Positions 10,055-18,713 of a DNA stretch of 64,000 nucleotides are shown piece by piece. A program made the translations under genes and the position numbers. Source of the stretch: Acidovorax sp. T1 (GTDB lineage: Bacteria > Pseudomonadota > Gammaproteobacteria > Burkholderiales > Burkholderiaceae_C); the NCBI RefSeq assembly GCF_002176815.1, contig NZ_CP021648.1:1496001-1560000 (forward strand). Reading direction: 5' to 3'. The stretch's first letter is position 1, and the number at the start of each line of letters is the position of its first letter. A model generated the notes under the pieces. It saw only the letters and a program-made list of their open reading frames with translations. It did no database searches and had not been told where the DNA came from.

Positions 10055-11560
10055 ATGTGTGGAATCGTCGGCGTCGTCAGCGCAGCGCCCGTCAACCAGC
10101 TGATTTATGACGCCTTGCTGCTGCTGCAGCACCGGGGCCAGGATGCCGCAGGCATCGTGACCCAGCAGGGCCGCAAATTCTTCATGCACAAGGCCAAGGG
10201 CATGGTGCGCGATGTGTTTCGCACGCGCAATATGCGGGCCTTGCCAGGCAATGTGGGGCTGGGCCAGGTGCGCTACCCCACGGCCGGCAACGCCTTCAGC
10301 GAAGAAGAGGCGCAACCGTTTTATGTGAACGCGCCGTTTGGCATCGTGCTGGTGCACAACGGCAACCTGACCAATGCGCTGTCCCTGCGCAACGAGCTCT
10401 TTCAGACCGACCATCGGCACACCAATACCGACAGCGATTCGGAAGTGTTGCTCAACGTGTTTGCCCACGAACTTGAACGCGCCACCCGGGGTGTGCCGCT
10501 GCAGCCCGAGGACGTTTTTACGGCGGTGCGTGCCGTGCACAAGCGCATCAAGGGCTCGTATGCCGTCATCGCCCTGATCGCTGGGCATGGTCTGCTGGCT
10601 TTCCGCGACCCCCACGGTATCCGCCCGCTGGCCATGGGGCGCAGCCAGGATGGCACCGTGATGGTGGGTAGCGAATCGGTGGCGCTGGAAGGCACCTCGC
10701 ATGTTTTCGAACGCAACATCGATCCGGGCGAGGCCATCTTCATCACGCTCGACGGCACGGTGCATGCGCGCCAGTGCGCGGAAAATCCGCAGCTGAACCC
10801 CTGCATTTTCGAGTTTGTCTATCTGGCGCGGCCGGATTCGGTGCTTGACGGTATTTCGGTTTACCAGGCGCGGCTGAATCTTGGCGAGGCGCTGGCCAAA
10901 CGGGTGGTGTCCACCGTGCCACCGAACGAGATCGATGTGATCATTCCCATCCCAGAGTCGAGCCGCCCCAGCGCAACCCAGCTGGCGCATCTGCTGGGCA
11001 TTCCGTACCGCGAGGGCTTCGTCAAGAACCGCTACGTGGGCCGCACCTTCATCATGCCCGGCCAGGGCGTGCGCAAGAAGTCTGTGCGCCAGAAACTCAA
11101 TGTGATCGGCAGCGAATTCAAGGGCCGCAACGTGCTGCTGGTGGATGACTCCATCGTGCGTGGCACGACCTCGCGCGAGATCGTGCAGATGGCGCGCGAC
11201 GCCGGTGCCCGCAAGGTGTATCTGGCCAGCGCTGCGCCCCCAGTGCGCTACCCCAATGTGTACGGGATTGACATGCCCACCAGCAGCGAACTGGTGGCCC
11301 ATGGCCGCACGGTGGAAGAGGTGCGCCAGGCCATTGGCTGTGATGCGCTGATCTACCAGGACGTGGATGGCATGAAGCGGGCCGTCGGTGCCCTCAATTC
11401 CGCCATTGCGGGGTTTGATGCCTCGTGTTTCGACGGTGTCTATGTCACCGGAGACATCACGGCGGACGATATTGCGCGCCTCAACGAAGGCCGCGTGGGT
11501 GGGGAGGAGGGCGAAGAAGACACTTCCCGCCTGGCGCTGCCCAACGCGCAGGTTGCCTGA
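10055..11560 (+). CDS. purF: Amidophosphoribosyltransferase PurF
   Basis: This 501-residue enzyme makes phosphoribosylamine from PRPP and glutamine, the committed step of purine synthesis. Cys2 (MCGIVGVV) is the N-terminal nucleophile of the class II glutaminase domain after methionine removal. The PRPP-binding motif VLLVDDSIVRGTT lies around residues 363-375. Length matches the E. coli type, and the acidic C-terminal tail (GGEEGEED) is short. ATG 10055 is fixed by the essential Cys2. Confidence 0.97.
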   Translation: MCGIVGVVSAAPVNQLIYDALLLLQHRGQDAAGIVTQQGRKFFMHKAKGMVRDVFRTRNMRALPGNVGLGQVRYPTAGNAFSEEEAQPFYVNAPFGIVLVHNGNLTNALSLRNELFQTDHRHTNTDSDSEVLLNVFAHELERATRGVPLQPEDVFTAVRAVHKRIKGSYAVIALIAGHGLLAFRDPHGIRPLAMGRSQDGTVMVGSESVALEGTSHVFERNIDPGEAIFITLDGTVHARQCAENPQLNPCIFEFVYLARPDSVLDGISVYQARLNLGEALAKRVVSTVPPNEIDVIIPIPESSRPSATQLAHLLGIPYREGFVKNRYVGRTFIMPGQGVRKKSVRQKLNVIGSEFKGRNVLLVDDSIVRGTTSREIVQMARDAGARKVYLASAAPPVRYPNVYGIDMPTSSELVAHGRTVEEVRQAIGCDALIYQDVDGMKRAVGALNSAIAGFDASCFDGVYVTGDITADDIARLNEGRVGGEEGEEDTSRLALPNAQVA

Positions 11561-11660
11561 CACGACGATTGCAGGCCGGGCTTCCTCATGAGCCTGTGCA
11601 TGCTGCCCCTATTGCAGACCAAGACCACCAAGCCGGGGCGATGCGCCCGGCCTACCTGCC

Positions 11661-13076
11661 ATGACTGAACAGAGTTTCCCCGTGCATGTGCGCACCCGTT
11701 TCGCACCATCGCCTACTGGCTTCATTCACCTGGGCAATATCCGCTCGGCGCTCTATCCGTGGGCGTTTGCGCGCGCCACGGGCGGGGATTTCATCTTGCG
11801 CATTGAAGATACCGACCTGGAGCGCTCCAGCCAGGCGGCAGTGGATGTGATCATTGAAGGCATGGCCTGGCTGGGGCTGGACCATGATGAAGGTCCGTTC
11901 TACCAGATGCAACGCATGGACCGGTACAAGGAAGTGCTGGCTCAGTTGCAGGCCACAGGCCATGTGTACCCCTGCTACATGAGCGTGGCCGAGCTCGATG
12001 CCTTGCGCGAAAAGCAGATGGCCGCCAAGGAAAAGCCCCGCTATGACGGCACCTGGCGCCCAGAGGCGAGCAAGACCCTGCCGCCCGTGCCCGAGGGTGT
12101 CCAGCCCGTGCTGCGCTTCAAGAACCCGCAAGGCGGCGTGGTGGCATGGGACGACAAGGTCAAGGGCCGTATCGAGATCAGCAACGACGAACTGGACGAC
12201 CTGGTGATTGCGCGCCCTGACGGCACGCCCACCTACAACTTCTGCGTAGTGGTGGACGATATCGACATGGCCATCACCCATGTGATCCGCGGGGATGACC
12301 ATGTGAACAACACGCCGCGCCAGATCAACATCTTCCGCGCCCTGGGCAAGGAACCGCCGGTGTATGCCCACCTGCCCACCGTGCTCAACGAGCAGGGCGA
12401 GAAGATGAGCAAGCGCAACGGCGCCAAGCCCGTCACGCAATACCGCGACGAGGGTTACTTGCCAGACGCCATGGTGAACTACCTGGCGCGCCTGGGCTGG
12501 AGCCATGGGGACGACGAAATTTTCAGCCGCGGGCAGTTTCTGCAGTGGTTCAACCTGGACCATCTGGGGCGCAGCGCCGCGCAGTTTGATGAAGCCAAGC
12601 TGCGCTGGGTGAATGCCCAACACCTCAAGGCCATGGCCGATGATGCGCTGGCGGCACTGGTCGCCCCCCAGCTGGAAAAGCGCGGCATTGCTGCGGCAGA
12701 CCTGGCCGATGGCCGTCTGCCACGTATCTGTGCACTGTTCAAAGACCGGTGCGATACCACGGTGGCCCTCGCGGACTGGGCCTTTGTGTTCTATGGGCCC
12801 GTTTCGGTCCTGGAGGCAGAGCGCGCACAGCATGTGACCGATGCCATCGCTCCTGCTCTGGATGCGCTGGCCGATGCGTTGTCCGCATCCGAATGGGACA
12901 AAGCGTCTATCAGTGCGGCCTTCAAGCAGGTGTTGACGGCGCAGGGGCTGAAGATGCCGCAGCTGGCCATGCCGGTGCGGGTTCTGACCGTCGGATCGGC
13001 CCACACGCCATCGGTCGATGCGGTGCTGGAACTGGTCGGACGCGAAAAAGTTGTAGCGCGTTTGCGAAACCGCTAA
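11661..13076 (+). CDS. gltX: Glutamyl-tRNA synthetase
   Basis: This 471-residue class I aminoacyl-tRNA synthetase charges tRNA-Glu. The HIGH-type motif is [12 protein letters not shown] near residue 14 and the KMSKS-type motif is KMSKRNG near residue 249; length is standard for the discriminating bacterial type. The promoter of the downstream tRNA cluster overlaps its last codons, and that cluster encodes tRNA-Glu, its own substrate. Confidence 0.97.
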   Translation: MTEQSFPVHVRTRFAPSPTGFIHLGNIRSALYPWAFARATGGDFILRIEDTDLERSSQAAVDVIIEGMAWLGLDHDEGPFYQMQRMDRYKEVLAQLQATGHVYPCYMSVAELDALREKQMAAKEKPRYDGTWRPEASKTLPPVPEGVQPVLRFKNPQGGVVAWDDKVKGRIEISNDELDDLVIARPDGTPTYNFCVVVDDIDMAITHVIRGDDHVNNTPRQINIFRALGKEPPVYAHLPTVLNEQGEKMSKRNGAKPVTQYRDEGYLPDAMVNYLARLGWSHGDDEIFSRGQFLQWFNLDHLGRSAAQFDEAKLRWVNAQHLKAMADDALAALVAPQLEKRGIAAADLADGRLPRICALFKDRCDTTVALADWAFVFYGPVSVLEAERAQHVTDAIAPALDALADALSASEWDKASISAAFKQVLTAQGLKMPQLAMPVRVLTVGSAHTPSVDAVLELVGREKVVARLRNR

Positions 13077-13091
13077 AAATCTGTCTATAAT
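13062..13091 (+). promoter_or_regulatory. Sigma70-type promoter of the tRNA cluster
   Basis: A -35 element TTGCGA at 13062 and a perfect -10 element TATAAT at 13086-13091 are separated by 18 bp. The -35 lies inside the end of gltX. The first tRNA starts 50 bp after the -10. Confidence 0.7.
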
Positions 13092-13141
13092 TCAAGGCTC
13101 AGATGATGACAACGGTTGCAGTGTGATCGAGGTTGTCAAGT

Positions 13142-13217
<76 letters not shown>

Positions 13218-13253
13218 AAGTTTGTTGATAGATACGGTTAGTTCCAAGGTTTT

Positions 13254-13329
13254 GACCCCATCGTCTAGAGGCCTAGGACATCACCCTTTCACGGTGAGTA
13301 CCGGGGTTCGAATCCCCGTGGGGTCGCCA
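13254..13329 (+). tRNA. tRNA-Glu (TTC), copy 1
   Basis: A 76-nt gene with encoded CCA. The acceptor stem GACCCCA pairs with TGGGGTC, and the anticodon stem-loop TCACC-CTTTCAC-GGTGA gives TTC. Confidence 0.97.
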
Positions 13330-13379
13330 AGTTGTAGCGCTTGGCTTGTGTGAAGAATGCAAGCAAAAGCTGCCTGCCA

Positions 13380-13456
13380 GGAGTGGTAGTTCAGTTGGTT
13401 AGAATACCGGCCTGTCACGCCGGGGGTCGCGGGTTCGAGTCCCGTCCACTCCGCCA
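13380..13456 (+). tRNA. tRNA-Asp (GTC), copy 1
   Basis: A 77-nt gene with encoded CCA. The acceptor stem GGAGTGG pairs with CCACTCC, and the anticodon arm CGGCCTGTCACGCCG gives GTC. Confidence 0.97.
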
Positions 13457-13462
13457 GTCAAA

Positions 13463-13496
13463 AGCCCTTGCAGGTCTTTGATGTGCAAGGGTTTTT
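13463..13496 (+). terminator. Hairpin between the two tRNA units
   Basis: CCCTTGCA (13465-13472) pairs with TGCAAGGG (13484-13491), followed by TTTTT. It looks like an intrinsic terminator after the first Ala-Glu-Asp unit, only 26 bp before the second unit begins. Confidence 0.65.
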
Positions 13497-13521
13497 CTTT
13501 GGTGAGAACCAGAGAAATTTT

Positions 13522-13597
<76 letters not shown>

Positions 13598-13633
13598 AAG
13601 TTTGTTGATAGATACGGTTAGTTCCAAGGTTTT

Positions 13634-13709
13634 GACCCCATCGTCTAGAGGCCTAGGACATCACCCTTTCACGGTGAGTACCGGGGTTCGAATCCCCGTG
13701 GGGTCGCCA
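13634..13709 (+). tRNA. tRNA-Glu (TTC), copy 2
   Basis: Identical to the first tRNA-Glu; the Ala-Glu spacer is also identical in both units. Confidence 0.97.
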
Positions 13710-13761
13710 AGTTGTAGCGCTTGGCTTGTGTTGAAAAGATGCAAGCAAAAGCTGCCTGCCA

Positions 13762-13838
13762 GGAGTGGTAGTTCAGTTGGTTAGAATACCGGCCTGTCAC
13801 GCCGGGGGTCGCGGGTTCGAGTCCCGTCCACTCCGCCA
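13762..13838 (+). tRNA. tRNA-Asp (GTC), copy 2
   Basis: Identical to the first tRNA-Asp. The Glu-Asp spacer is 52 nt here against 50 nt in unit 1, with a few differences around its middle. Confidence 0.97.
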
Positions 13839-13842
13839 GATC

Positions 13843-13879
13843 AAAACCGCTGCAGTCGCAAGGCTGCAGCGGTTTTTTT
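13843..13879 (+). terminator. Terminator of the tRNA cluster
   Basis: CCGCTGCAG (13847-13855) pairs with CTGCAGCGG (13864-13872), flanked by an A-run and a T-run of seven. Confidence 0.85.
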
Positions 13880-13930
13880 ATGGGCAATTTGTTCAATAAA
13901 GATCCCGCAGCCTTTGCAGCTCCAGGATTT

Positions 13931-13984
13931 GAGCCAAATACGCTTGCAGCGCTTTATGGGTAAGCGCTGGGAGCTATAAATACA
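13931..13984 (-). repeat. Dispersed AGCGCTT-type repeat, copy 3
   Basis: Reverse-oriented copy: GCCAAATACGCTTGCAGCGCTT, loop, AAGCGCTGGGAGCTAT in its halves. It lies between the tRNA terminator and the end of the SDR gene. Confidence 0.65.
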
Positions 13985-13997
13985 GTAGCATTTGTGT

Positions 13998-14756
13998 TCA
14001 GCGAGGAGCCAGACGAATGGCACCATCCAGACGAATTACCTCGCCGTTGAGCATGTCGTTTTCAAAGATGTGCTGCACCAGCTTGGCATAGTCCTGCGGC
14101 GTGCCCAGGCGGCTGGGGAAGGGCACGCCAGCGGCCAGCGCGTCCTGCACTTCCTGCGGCATGCCAAACAGCATGGGCGTGCCGAAGATGCCGGGGGCGA
14201 TGGTCATGTTGCGGATGCCGCTCCTGGCCAAGTCGCGGGCGATGGGCAGTGTCATGCCCACCACGCCGCCCTTGGAGGCGGAATAAGCGGCCTGGCCAAT
14301 CTGGCCGTCGTAGGCTGCCACGCTGGCGGTGGAAATCAACACACCGCGCTCGCCGGTGGCCTCGGGTTCGTTCTTGCACATGGCCTCAGCGGCCAGGCGG
14401 ATCATGTTGAAGCTGCCAATCAGGTTGACCGTGATGGTCTTGCTGAACACGGCCAGCGCATGCGCGCCGTTCTTGCCAACGGTTTTCTCGGCGGGGGCGA
14501 TGCCAGCGCAGTTCACCAGGCCCATCAGCTTGCCCAGCGATACCGCCTTGGCTACCACGGCCTGGCCGTCGGCCTCGTTGCTCACATCGCACTTCACGAA
14601 GGCGCCGCCAATTTCCTGGGCCACGGCCTCGCCTTTTTCTGCCTGCATGTCGGCAATGACCACAGTGCCGCCCTGCGCGGCCAGCATGCGCGCCGTGCCT
14701 TCGCCCAAGCCCGACGCGCCGCCGGTCACGATGAATACTTTGCCCTTGATTTCCAT
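13998..14756 (-). CDS. SDR dehydrogenase, 3-hydroxyacyl-CoA dehydrogenase (HSD10-like)
   Basis: This 252-residue NAD-dependent short-chain dehydrogenase has the cofactor motif GGASGLGEG near residue 14, the NCAG motif, and the catalytic YSASK. The extended sequence ([40 protein letters not shown]) resembles type II 3-hydroxyacyl-CoA dehydrogenases. These act in beta-oxidation and in isoleucine degradation. A palindromic operator candidate 23 bp upstream of the start supports control with branched-chain amino acid or fatty-acid breakdown. The exact substrate is inferred. Confidence 0.85.
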   Translation of the reverse strand: MEIKGKVFIVTGGASGLGEGTARMLAAQGGTVVIADMQAEKGEAVAQEIGGAFVKCDVSNEADGQAVVAKAVSLGKLMGLVNCAGIAPAEKTVGKNGAHALAVFSKTITVNLIGSFNMIRLAAEAMCKNEPEATGERGVLISTASVAAYDGQIGQAAYSASKGGVVGMTLPIARDLARSGIRNMTIAPGIFGTPMLFGMPQEVQDALAAGVPFPSRLGTPQDYAKLVQHIFENDMLNGEVIRLDGAIRLAPR

Positions 14757-14778
14757 GTTCTGTCTCCAGTGAGTGACG

Positions 14779-14794
14779 TTGACGTTTACGTCAA
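14779..14794. promoter_or_regulatory. Candidate LiuR-type operator
   Basis: TTGACGTTTACGTCAA is a perfect 7-2-7 inverted repeat 23 bp upstream of the SDR start. It resembles the operator I remember for LiuR, a MerR-family regulator of leucine/fatty-acid degradation in proteobacteria. The palindrome is direct observation; the regulator is inferred. Confidence 0.55.
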
Positions 14795-14825
14795 TTATCA
14801 CCGAAGGATTCACGCCCCGACGGGC

Positions 14826-14852
14826 AAAAAAATGCCCGGGCAGTGCCGGGCA
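14826..14852 (-). terminator. Terminator of the iron-binding protein gene
   Basis: GCCCGG pairs with CCGGGC across a 6-nt loop, followed on the minus strand by seven T residues. It lies 44 bp downstream of the gene ending at 14896. Confidence 0.75.
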
Positions 14853-14895
14853 GGATTCGAATGCCCCTCAAAAGGGGGTGTTCGCAGGGGCTGGT

Positions 14896-15948
14896 TTATT
14901 GAAAACCCACGCGGTCCAGCATTTGCTGCACCTTGGTGATGTTGGCACCCACCGCGCTGATCGGAATGGTTTCGCTCTTGAAAGGCTGGCCCTGCGTCAT
15001 GGCCTTGAGCGCCGGATTTTCGATGTTCAGCCCTTTGGCTGCAGGCCATTCGTTGTTGCCATTGGCAAAATAATTCTGCGCATCGGCGCTGGCCAGGTAT
15101 TCGAGAAACTTCACGGCGTTGGCCTGGTTCTTGGCATGGCGGGCCACGGCGCCGCCGGCAATGTTCATGTGCGTGCCCCAGGACTGCTGGTTAGGAAACA
15201 CCACGCCCACCTTGTTGACCACGGCCACATCTTCGGGCTTGTTGGAGCGCATCATGCGCGCCAGGTAATAGCTGTTGGTGACGGCAATGTCGCACTCACC
15301 AGAAGCCACGGCCTTGATCTGGTCGGTGTCGCCGCCCTTGGGCGCGCGGGCCAGGTTGGCCACCATGCCCTTGAGCCAGGCCTCGGCCTTCTGTTCGCCA
15401 AGGTGTTCTGTCACGGCGCCAAACAGGCTCAGGTTGTAAGGGTGCGAACCCGATCGAATGCACAGCTTGCCCTTGTTCTTGGGATCGGCCAGTTCTTCAT
15501 AGGTATCCACATCGCTTTTTTGAACCCTGACCTTGTTGAACACAATCAGTCGCGCACGGGTGGACAGGCCAAACCACGAGATGCCGCCATCGGCGGCCGG
15601 CAGGCTGCGCAAGTTGGCGGGAATGGCGTCTTCGAGCACCTTGGAGCGGATTGGTTGGAACAGGCCGTCCATTTCTCCCCGGTAAAGCCGGGCTGCATCC
15701 ACCAGCAGGATCACATCTGCGGGCGATGCCGAGCCTTCTGCTTTCAGCCGCGCCAGAATGCCCGCATCGTCCGCGTCCACCCGGTTGATCTTGATGCCGG
15801 TGGCCTTGGTAAAGCCGGTGTACAGGGCTTCATCGGTGGAATAGTGGCGCGCCGAGTAAAGGTTGACCACCTGTTCCTGGGCGATGGCGGCACCCGCTGC
15901 AGCAGCCAGGGCACAGGCGGTGAGCAGGGCTTTGACGGTCTTCGACAT
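14896..15948 (-). CDS. Fe(3+) ABC transporter periplasmic binding protein
   Basis: This 350-residue protein has a signal peptide (MSKTVKALLTACALAAAAGAAIA-Q in two parts) and a type II periplasmic-binding fold of the FutA1/FbpA family. Family marks are VVNLYSARHY, the hinge GISWFGLSTRARLIVFNK, and the paired tyrosines in TNSYYLARMM that coordinate ferric iron. The length is standard. No permease or ATPase gene is adjacent, so it must work with components encoded elsewhere or with a divergent partner outside this window. A second in-frame ATG lies three codons upstream at 15957. A Fur-like box lies upstream. Confidence 0.9.
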   Translation of the reverse strand: MSKTVKALLTACALAAAAGAAIAQEQVVNLYSARHYSTDEALYTGFTKATGIKINRVDADDAGILARLKAEGSASPADVILLVDAARLYRGEMDGLFQPIRSKVLEDAIPANLRSLPAADGGISWFGLSTRARLIVFNKVRVQKSDVDTYEELADPKNKGKLCIRSGSHPYNLSLFGAVTEHLGEQKAEAWLKGMVANLARAPKGGDTDQIKAVASGECDIAVTNSYYLARMMRSNKPEDVAVVNKVGVVFPNQQSWGTHMNIAGGAVARHAKNQANAVKFLEYLASADAQNYFANGNNEWPAAKGLNIENPALKAMTQGQPFKSETIPISAVGANITKVQQMLDRVGFQ

Positions 15949-15990
15949 GGAATACATCTCTGGAGGTTGGAAACGATGGATGTTAAGGCA

Positions 15991-16012
15991 AACGCGAATT
16001 ATTCGCAATAAT
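15991..16012. promoter_or_regulatory. Candidate Fur box
   Basis: AT-rich dyad GCGAAT-T-ATTCGC followed by AATAAT, about 45 bp upstream of the ferric-binding protein start. It resembles Fur sites in spacing and AT pattern and fits the gene's function. It is a visual match only. Confidence 0.4.
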
Positions 16013-16164
16013 CCATGCTCCGAGTCAGTGCATACCTAGCCGGAGCAGGCCTGGCCCCCGTGGATGCGCAGGCTACGGGTCTTCGGGTTGCCACGCGGTG
16101 GCGGTAGTATCCGGTAACAACTCAACGCCTTCCTTGCTTGCCCGAGGTGAGTGCGCACTGCCGA

Positions 16165-18624
16165 ATGGACAAGACAAACCTCTCCGAAAGCGACATCTGC
16201 GACAAATTCATCCGGCCCGCCATGGTGGACGCGGGATGGAGCGGTCAGGACCAGATCTTCCGTGAATACCCCTTGCGCGCCGGGCGTGTCGTGGTGCGCG
16301 GCAGCAAGGCCTATCGCGACAAGAGCACGGTGCTGCGCGCCGACTACGCGCTGTTCTACAAGGCCAACATTCCGCTGGCTGTCGTTGAAGCCAAAGACAA
16401 CAAGCACGCCATTGGTGCCGGCATGGGGCAGGCCCTGCAATACGCCCAGTTGCTGGATGTGCCATTCAGCTTTGCCAGCAACGGCGACGGCTTTGTGTTC
16501 CGCGATGCCACCCTGGCCACCGGCGTGCTGGAGCAAAACCTCAGCCTCGAAGAATTCCCCTCGCCGCAAGAGCTGTGGCGCCGCTACTGCGCCTGGAAAG
16601 GCTGGACTGCCGAGCAAAGCCGCGTCGCCGGTTTTGACTACGCCCCCAACAAAACCCCGCGCTACTACCAGCTCAACGCCGTCAACCGCGCGGTCGAAGC
16701 CATTGCCGCCGGGCAAAACCGCGTGTTGCTGGTCATGGCCACCGGCACGGGCAAAACTTACACCGCCTTCCAGATCATCTGGCGCCTGTGGAAGAGCGGC
16801 GCCAAAAAGCGCATCCTGTTCCTGGCCGACCGCAACATCCTCATCGACCAGACCATGGTCAACGACTTTCGCCCCTTCAAGGGCGCCATGGCCAAGCTCA
16901 GCCCCAACGCCAAAGGGGTGGAACGCGTCGATGCGCAGGGCACCGTGTCGGTTGAAGACGTTCAGCTCGCCGTCAACAAAACCACCAAACTGGTGGACAA
17001 AAGCTACGAGATTTACCTCTCGCTCTACCAGGCCGTCACCGGCACCGAGGAAGAGCGCAACATCTACAAGCAGTTCAGTCCCGACTTTTTCGACCTCATC
17101 GTGGTGGACGAATGCCACCGAGGCAGCGCCGCCGAAGACTCTGCCTGGCGCGACATCCTCACCTACTTTGCCAGCGCCACGCAAATCGGCCTGACCGCCA
17201 CGCCCAAGGAAACCAAGGACGTTTCCAATACTGATTACTTTGGTGAACCCGTCTATACCTACAGCTTGAAGCAAGGCATTGAAGACGGCTACCTGGCCCC
17301 CTACAAGGTCATCCGCGTCGATCTGGACAAAGACACCTTCGGCTGGCGCCCCACGGCGGGCATGACCGACAAACACGGCCACGCCATCGAAGACCGCATC
17401 TACACCGGCGCCGACATGAACCGCAAGCTCGTGCTGGAGCAGCGCGACATGGCCGTGGCCGCCAAGATCACCGAATATTTGAAGGCCACCGACCGCTACG
17501 CCAAGACCATCGTGTTTTGCGAAGACATCGACCATGCCGCCCGCATGCGCCAGGCCCTGAGCAACGCCAACGCCGACCTGTGCGCCACCCAGCCCAAATA
17601 CGTGGTGCAAATCACCGGCGACAACACCGAAGGCAAGCTGGAGCTCGACAACTTCATCGACCCCGAAAAAACCTACCCCGTCATCGCCACCACCTCCAAG
17701 CTCATGAGCACCGGGGTCGATGCGCAAACCTGCAAGCTCATCGTGCTCGACCAGGGCATCAAGTCGATGACCTTGTTCAAGCAGATCATTGGCCGTGGCA
17801 CCCGCCTGCGCGAAGACCTGGGCAAAACCTGGTTCACCATCCTCGACTTCAAGCGCGCCACCGAGCTGTTTGCCGACAAAGACTTTGACGGCGAGCCCGT
17901 GCAAATCTACGAACCCGGCAGCGGCGAGCCCGTGGCCCCGCCCGATGCGCCCGCGATCTCCGATCCATCCCAACCCGTTCAGCCTGTCGAAGGCCCGGCG
18001 CACGACCCGCTGGGCCCCTTCGCGGGCGGCAGCGGCGCAGCGGACGGCCCCAAAAAATACATCCTCGGCAACAACGTCACCGTGATGATTGCCCGCGAGC
18101 GCGTGCAATACCTCAACGCCCAGGGCCAGCTCATCACCGAAAGCCTGCGCGACTACACCCGCATCAACCTGAAGAAGCGCTTTGACTCGCTCGACCAGTT
18201 CCTGCAAGCCTGGCAGCAGGCCGACCGCAAGGCCGCCTTGCTGCAAGAACTGGAAGGGCAGGGCGTGCTGCTCGAAGCCCTGGCCGACGAGGTGGGCAAA
18301 GACTTGGACCCCTTCGATTTGCTGCTGCACGTCGCCTACGACCAGCCCCCGCTCACCCGCCGCGAACGCGCACGCCGCGTGCAAAAGCGCAACGTCTTCA
18401 CCCACTACGGCCCCGTGGCCCGCAAGGTGCTGGAGGCCCTGCTCGACAAATACGCCGACGAAGGCATCGCCACCATCGAGAGCAACGACGTCTTCAAGAT
18501 CCAGCCCTTCTCCGACCTGGGCAGCCCCTCGGAACTGGTGCGCAGCTTTGGCGGCCGCCCGCAATATCTGAGTGCGCTACAAAACCTGGAGCGCGAGCTG
18601 TACGCTACACCCCCGGCTGCTTGA
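16165..18624 (+). CDS. hsdR: Type I restriction enzyme subunit HsdR
   Basis: This 819-residue translocase/endonuclease subunit cuts DNA when the complex stalls on unmethylated sites. The N-terminal PD-(D/E)xK nuclease shows D60 and E75-A-K77 (VVEAKD). The helicase core has Walker A ATGTGKT near residue 192, a DECH box near 314, and TATPKE. Further helicase motifs follow (STGVDAQTCK, QIIGRGTRL). A C-terminal helical part ends at NLERELYATPPAA. ATG 16165 is preferred over a TTG nine codons upstream. It reads in the same direction as hsdM, 89 bp apart, with a dispersed repeat between. Confidence 0.95.
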   Translation: MDKTNLSESDICDKFIRPAMVDAGWSGQDQIFREYPLRAGRVVVRGSKAYRDKSTVLRADYALFYKANIPLAVVEAKDNKHAIGAGMGQALQYAQLLDVPFSFASNGDGFVFRDATLATGVLEQNLSLEEFPSPQELWRRYCAWKGWTAEQSRVAGFDYAPNKTPRYYQLNAVNRAVEAIAAGQNRVLLVMATGTGKTYTAFQIIWRLWKSGAKKRILFLADRNILIDQTMVNDFRPFKGAMAKLSPNAKGVERVDAQGTVSVEDVQLAVNKTTKLVDKSYEIYLSLYQAVTGTEEERNIYKQFSPDFFDLIVVDECHRGSAAEDSAWRDILTYFASATQIGLTATPKETKDVSNTDYFGEPVYTYSLKQGIEDGYLAPYKVIRVDLDKDTFGWRPTAGMTDKHGHAIEDRIYTGADMNRKLVLEQRDMAVAAKITEYLKATDRYAKTIVFCEDIDHAARMRQALSNANADLCATQPKYVVQITGDNTEGKLELDNFIDPEKTYPVIATTSKLMSTGVDAQTCKLIVLDQGIKSMTLFKQIIGRGTRLREDLGKTWFTILDFKRATELFADKDFDGEPVQIYEPGSGEPVAPPDAPAISDPSQPVQPVEGPAHDPLGPFAGGSGAADGPKKYILGNNVTVMIARERVQYLNAQGQLITESLRDYTRINLKKRFDSLDQFLQAWQQADRKAALLQELEGQGVLLEALADEVGKDLDPFDLLLHVAYDQPPLTRRERARRVQKRNVFTHYGPVARKVLEALLDKYADEGIATIESNDVFKIQPFSDLGSPSELVRSFGGRPQYLSALQNLERELYATPPAA

Positions 18625-18646
18625 CCGTGGCAGCCTAATCACTCTG

Positions 18647-18701
18647 TTTTTGATAGCTGCTAGCGCTTATCCCATAAGCGCTAGAGCCCATTTTTGCTCA
18701 A
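18647..18701 (+). repeat. Dispersed AGCGCTT-type repeat, copy 4
   Basis: The cleanest copy: TTTTTGATAGCTGCT, then the palindromic core AGCGCTTATCCCATAAGCGCT, read as AGCGCTT-N7-AAGCGCT, then AGAGCCCATTTTTGCTC. It lies between hsdR and hsdM. Confidence 0.85.
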
Positions 18702-18713
18702 AGTCTGCAACCC

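Noticed and set aside
9977..11563. 528-residue open frame antisense to purF
   Set aside because: Reverse-strand shadow of purF without any domain.
16036..18564. 842-residue open frame antisense to hsdR
   Set aside because: It mirrors the hsdR codon pattern; composition is Val/Gly/His/Ala-rich with no domain. It is a shadow of a GC-rich gene.
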